A DNA stretch of 43,635 nucleotides from positions 1 to 43,635 of the forward strand of contig CAAFLF010000006.1 in the NCBI GenBank assembly GCA_900763685.1, read 5' to 3'. The notes under the pieces were generated by a model. It did not search any database, had not been told where the DNA came from, and was given only the letters and a program-made list of their open reading frames with translations. The translations under genes were made by a program, and so were the position numbers. Shown here one piece after another: positions 40,108 through 43,635 of this stretch. This DNA is from an uncultured Oscillospiraceae bacterium (lineage in GTDB: Bacteria > Bacillota > Clostridia > Oscillospirales > Oscillospiraceae). Position 1 is the stretch's first letter, and every line of letters begins with the position of its first letter.

Positions 40108-42096
40108 TCAGATGCCCAGCTCCGTCCAGAGCTCGCTGTAGTAGCGCAGGGTGTCCTGGGGCTGGTTGACGTACATCTGGCACTTGTCCAGAATCTCCGG
40201 CGGGGTAAGGATGATGTCCAGGGTCTCCTGGTCCAGCTCCTCCTCGTAGGTATCCTCGTAGTAAGCGGGATACTCCTCCATGGCTTCCACGTTGGGGGAG
40301 CCATACCAGATATAGTCCATGTTGGCGAGGCTGGAGGGGGTGGAGGTGATGAAGTTGATCCAGGCCTCGGCCTCCTCCTTGTGCTGGGAGGTCTTCAGGA
40401 CGCACATGGCGTCCACGAACCAGTTGGAGCCCTCCTCCGGGATGACGAAGGCCAGGTCCTGGTCGCTGTTGTCCACCATGGTCAGGTAGTCGCCGGCGTA
40501 GTACATGGCGATGGCGGCGTTGCCGCCCTCCATCTTCTGGAAGACCTGGTCCATGACGAAGGCCTGATAGACCCCCTGGTCCTTGGCGGTCTTCAAAAGC
40601 TCGAAGGCCTCACGGATCTGGTCTTTGTCGGTGGTGTTCACGTCGTAGCCCAGGTAGAAGAGCCCGGCGGCCAGGGCGTCCCGGGAGTTGTTGATCATCA
40701 GGACCTGCCCGGCGTACTGGGGATCGAACATGGCGCTCCAGCTGGTGATCTCGCCGTCCACCATGTCCCGGTTATAGATGATGCCGAGAGTGCTCCAGGT
40801 GTAGGGGACGGTATACTTGTTCTCCGGGTCGTAGGAGAGATTCTTGAAGCGGTCGTCAATGAGGTCGAAGTTGGGGATGTTGTCGTAGTTCAGCTCCGCC
40901 AGCATGTCCTCCTCAATGAGACGGCCGATCATGTAGTCCGAGGGGACGATGACATCGAAGTCCGCCCCGCCCATGTTGATGAGGGAGTAGAGGGCCTCGT
41001 TGCTCTCCGCCGTCTGATAATTGACCCGGATGCCGGTGGTCTCCTCGAACTCCGTGATGAGGTCCTCGTCGATATACTCGCCCCAGGAGCAGACATTCAC
41101 CACCCGGTCAGAGCGGCTGGAAGCGCCGGTGACCACCAGCGCCGCAATGAGGGCCGCAGCCAGGACGCCGGCACCCACCCGCTTGAGGGCGGGAGGAAGC
41201 TGCCGCTTGGGGGGAACGGCCTCGCCCCGGCGGAGTTTGTCGTTCCGGCTCTGGGCTCGGTTCTCCCGGAGGTTCACAAGAGCCAACAGCAGCAGCACCG
41301 TCACGAAGAGCAGGGTGGAGATGGCGTTGATCTGGGGGCTCACCCGCTTTTTCGTCATGCCGTAGATGGTCATGGCCAGGGTGGAGGAGGCGGTGCCCGC
41401 CGTGAAGTAGCTGATGATGAAGTCATCCACGCTCATGGTGAAGGCCGTCAAGGCGCCGGAGACGATGCCGGGCTTGATCTCCGGCAGGACCACCTTCCAG
41501 AAGGCCTGCATCCAGGTGCAGCCCAGGTCCTGGGCGGCGTCGATGAGGTTGCGGTCCATCTGCCGGAGCTTGGGGCCCACGGAGAGGATGACATAGGGGA
41601 TGTTGAAGCAGATGTGGGCGATGAGCAGGGTGCCGAAGCCCATGGTCAGCCGCTCCGGCAGGACCACAAGGGACTGCCAGCTGTTGACCCAGACGGCGAA
41701 GCTGTGCCAGCCGCCGAAGAAGGCCACAAAGAGCAGGCACAGGGAAACGCCCGTCACGATATCCGCGTTCATCATGGGGATGTTGTTCACCGTGGTCAGG
41801 ATGTGCCGGGGACGGCGGCGCATGGCGTGGAAGCCGATGGCGGCGAAGGTCCCGGCGAAGGTGGCCACGACGGTGGCGAGGAGGGAGACCAGGAGCGTCG
41901 TATAGATGCTCTGCAGGATGAGGCGGTTGTGGAAGAGCTCCCCGTACCAGTGGAGGGAGAAGCCCTTCCAGACGCTGGAGCTGGCGCCCGCGTTGAAGGA
42001 GAAGATGATGAGGATGAAGATGGGCGCGTAGAGGAAGAGGAAGGTCAGCCCAATGAGGAAGCGGCTGCCGAAACGGGGGGAAGCGGTCTTTCTCAT
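40108..42096 (-). CDS. potCD: Fused polyamine ABC transporter permease and substrate-binding protein (PotC-PotD)
   Basis: One 662-residue frame joins two normally separate proteins. Residues 1-290 are a PotC-type permease with six membrane segments and the EAA-loop DAAQDLGCTWMQAFWKVVLP, which docks the ATPase. A basic linker and an extra membrane segment (about 306-326, AGVLAAALIAALVVTGASS) lead to a PotD-type binding domain (about 335-662). That domain has VVNVCSWGEYIDEDLITEFE, YDVIVPSDYMIG-like FDVIVPSDYMIG, and PYTWSTLGIIYNRD, typical of spermidine/putrescine receptors. The binding domain would be tethered to the outer face. The start overlaps the potB stop by four bases. The frame is continuous, so this is a true fusion and not a sequencing error. 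Confidence 0.92.
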   Translation of the reverse strand: MRKTASPRFGSRFLIGLTFLFLYAPIFILIIFSFNAGASSSVWKGFSLHWYGELFHNRLILQSIYTTLLVSLLATVVATFAGTFAAIGFHAMRRRPRHILTTVNNIPMMNADIVTGVSLCLLFVAFFGGWHSFAVWVNSWQSLVVLPERLTMGFGTLLIAHICFNIPYVILSVGPKLRQMDRNLIDAAQDLGCTWMQAFWKVVLPEIKPGIVSGALTAFTMSVDDFIISYFTAGTASSTLAMTIYGMTKKRVSPQINAISTLLFVTVLLLLALVNLRENRAQSRNDKLRRGEAVPPKRQLPPALKRVGAGVLAAALIAALVVTGASSRSDRVVNVCSWGEYIDEDLITEFEETTGIRVNYQTAESNEALYSLINMGGADFDVIVPSDYMIGRLIEEDMLAELNYDNIPNFDLIDDRFKNLSYDPENKYTVPYTWSTLGIIYNRDMVDGEITSWSAMFDPQYAGQVLMINNSRDALAAGLFYLGYDVNTTDKDQIREAFELLKTAKDQGVYQAFVMDQVFQKMEGGNAAIAMYYAGDYLTMVDNSDQDLAFVIPEEGSNWFVDAMCVLKTSQHKEEAEAWINFITSTPSSLANMDYIWYGSPNVEAMEEYPAYYEDTYEEELDQETLDIILTPPEILDKCQMYVNQPQDTLRYYSELWTELGI

Positions 42097-42947
42097 AGCA
42101 TCACCGCCTGTTCCTCGCCCTCACCGAAGCGATTCATAATGACCATGCAGACCACCACGATGACCATCATCACAAGGGAGATGGCCGCCCCCAGCTGGGG
42201 ATCGTAGGACCCGCCCAAAAACTGCCGCTCAATGAGGTCGCCCAGCAGCAGCTCCGTGCTGCCGCCCAGCATCTGGGAGATGGCGAAGGTGGAAACGGAG
42301 GGCACGAAGACCATGGTGATGCCGGAGAGCACACCGGGGAAGCTCAGGGGCAGGATCACCTTGCGGAAGACGCTGACACTGTCCGCCCCCAGGTCCCGGG
42401 CCGCCTCGATGAGGGCGTGGTCCAGCTTCACGATGACGGAGTAGATGGGAAGGATCATGAAGGGCAGGTAGTTATAGACCATGCCCAGCACCACGGCGCC
42501 CTGGGTGTTCATCATGGGGAAGAACTCCAGATTGGCCCCGGTGATGTGGTTATAGAGGGCGAGGATGCCGATCTTCTCCAGGAGCTGGTTCAAAAGACCG
42601 TGATTCTCCAGGATGGTCATCCAGGAGTAGGTCCGCAGAAGGAAGTTCATCCACATGGGCAGCATGATGAGAACCATGCCGACCCGCTGGAAGGAGGGAC
42701 CCTCCCGGCCCATGAAGCAGGCCGTGGGATAGCCAATGAGCACGCAGATCAGCGTCGCCACGATGGCCAGCTTAAAGGAACGGGTGAAGACCGCGGTATA
42801 GGTGCCCATCTGGGCGAAATTCTCCAGGGTGAAGCCGCCCTCGGCGGAGGAGAAGGCGTAGACCACCATAATGAGGATGGGGGCCACCACAAAGATCGCC
42901 ATCCAGACGACATAGGGGACGGCGAAGCGAGAGAGCTTATTCTTCAT
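42093..42947 (-). CDS. potB: Polyamine ABC transporter permease PotB
   Basis: The 284-residue permease has six membrane helices and the EAA-loop [41 protein letters not shown] is typical of PotB and of related spermidine/putrescine importers. I chose ATG 42947 ([13 protein letters not shown]), which lies 11 bases inside the potA end; the longer frame from 43025 reads through potA and is not coding. With potA and potCD it forms a complete importer operon (ATPase, two permeases, receptor). Confidence 0.93.
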   Translation of the reverse strand: MKNKLSRFAVPYVVWMAIFVVAPILIMVVYAFSSAEGGFTLENFAQMGTYTAVFTRSFKLAIVATLICVLIGYPTACFMGREGPSFQRVGMVLIMLPMWMNFLLRTYSWMTILENHGLLNQLLEKIGILALYNHITGANLEFFPMMNTQGAVVLGMVYNYLPFMILPIYSVIVKLDHALIEAARDLGADSVSVFRKVILPLSFPGVLSGITMVFVPSVSTFAISQMLGGSTELLLGDLIERQFLGGSYDPQLGAAISLVMMVIVVVCMVIMNRFGEGEEQAVML

Positions 42948-43635
42948 CCCCGCTCTCCTCCTCATCCAGCCCAAGGCTGGCGTCGTCCAGCTCGTCGTAC
43001 TCCTCGGAGAAGGAGGAGTAGTCACCGAACATACCGGAGTAACGGCTCTTTTTCATCACGTGGATGCTGTCGGGGTCCAGCTTGATGCCGATGCGGGCAT
43101 CCTTGGGGGAGTGGTCCGTGGTCTGGATGAGCCACTTGAAGCCCTTGAAGTCCACGATGATGTCGTACTGCATCCCCTTGAAGGTGACGGAGGTGACAGT
43201 GCCGGTGAGCTGGCCCTGCTCCACGGGGACGATGTCGATATCCTCGGGCCGGATGACCACATCCACCGGCTCGTTGGGGGCGAAGCCCCCGTCCAGGCAG
43301 GGGAACTCCCGGCCGTACATCTTCACCACATTGTCCCGGGGCATGGTGCCGTCGATGATGTTGGACTCGCCGATGAAGTCCGCCACGAAGGCGTTCTTGG
43401 GCTCGTTGTAGATGTCCTCCGGGGTGCCGATCTGCTGGATGGTGCCCTTGTCCATGATGACGATGGTGTCCGACATGGAGAGGGCTTCCTCCTGGTCGTG
43501 GGTGACGTAGATGAAGGTGATGCCAACCTGCTGCTGGATGCGCTTGAGCTCGATCTGCATGTCCTTGCGGAGCTTCAGGTCGAGAGCGCCCAGGGGCTCG
43601 TCCAGAAGCAGCACCTTGGGTCGGTTGACAAGGGC
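42937..43635 (-). CDS. potA: Polyamine ABC transporter ATP-binding protein PotA (N-terminal part outside window)
   Basis: The frame is open to the right edge, so these are the last 232 residues. Visible are Walker [16 protein letters not shown], the switch His in [29 protein letters not shown], and the C-terminal regulatory TOBE region with [11 protein letters not shown], which are typical of PotA. Walker A and the ABC signature lie outside. The last 25 residues are an unusual acidic tail ([20 protein letters not shown]). It overlaps the potB start. The importer brings in putrescine or spermidine with ATP hydrolysis. Confidence 0.93.
   Translation of the reverse strand, partial: ALVNRPKVLLLDEPLGALDLKLRKDMQIELKRIQQQVGITFIYVTHDQEEALSMSDTIVIMDKGTIQQIGTPEDIYNEPKNAFVADFIGESNIIDGTMPRDNVVKMYGREFPCLDGGFAPNEPVDVVIRPEDIDIVPVEQGQLTGTVTSVTFKGMQYDIIVDFKGFKWLIQTTDHSPKDARIGIKLDPDSIHVMKKSRYSGMFGDYSSFSEEYDELDDASLGLDEEESGDEE

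Noticed and set aside
1..43635. tRNA or rRNA genes
   Set aside because: I looked for GGTTCRANYCC-type T-arms followed by acceptor stems, and for rRNA-like stretches in the gaps, and found none that fit.

Overview
The window looks like a chromosomal core region of a high-GC, anaerobic, probably spore-forming Clostridia member, most likely in or near Oscillospiraceae (the Flavonifractor/Oscillibacter/Lawsonibacter side). This placement is inferred. The supporting signs are a PolC-type polymerase, the Firmicute order tig-clpP-clpX-lon-engB, the run pyrH-frr-uppS-cdsA-dxr-rseP-ispG-polC, a SpoIVFA/SpoIVFB-like pair, a DUF6514-like gene with a Spo0A-box-like site, strong AGGAGG ribosome binding sites and clear sigma-A promoters. 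No rRNA, tRNA, CRISPR array or intact mobile element was seen.

Layout. (1) 1-400 is a lower-GC fragment carrying the end of a DNA cytosine-5 methyltransferase and the first codons of another gene. It joins abruptly to a chromosomal methyltransferase gene that is cut at the same point. (2) 399-2444 (minus) is a three-gene operon, methyltransferase / membrane protein / methyltransferase, behind a textbook promoter and a leader with a 26-bp inverted repeat. (3) 2584-8567 holds a branched-chain amino acid carrier, a heterodimeric ABC exporter and a divergent LysR regulator. (4) 8615-10130 is a SpoIVFA/SpoIVFB-like pair. (5) 10149-16795 runs rplS, a DUF6514-like gene, lepB, rbgA, a DUF3784-like gene, rnhB, yraN, an M19 dipeptidase and thrC. 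(6) 16825-24173 has a phosphoesterase and the protein quality-control block tig, clpP, clpX, lon, then engB. (7) 24252-27925 is accessory: an EamA transporter, two orphan genes and a large membrane-spanning XRE-type protein. (8) 28092-39052 is the pyrH-to-polC block: nucleotide and isoprenoid metabolism, phospholipid and cell-wall lipid synthesis, a site-2 protease and replication. (9) 39139-43635 (minus) is a polyamine ABC transporter (potA, potB and a fused potCD) followed by a FlK-like thioesterase overlapping a small methyltransferase.

How the genes relate. Most of the window is growth machinery: translation (rplS, rbgA, engB, frr), protein folding, secretion and turnover (tig, clpXP, lon, lepB, rseP), the MEP isoprenoid pathway (dxr, ispG) feeding uppS, and replication (polC, rnhB). 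The less ordinary parts are the left junction, the methyltransferase operon with its structured leader, the sporulation-type intramembrane protease pair, the Spo0A-box-like promoter of the DUF6514-like gene, the long palindrome before clpP, the membrane XRE locus and the potCD fusion. I did not find a clearly new defence or mobile system.
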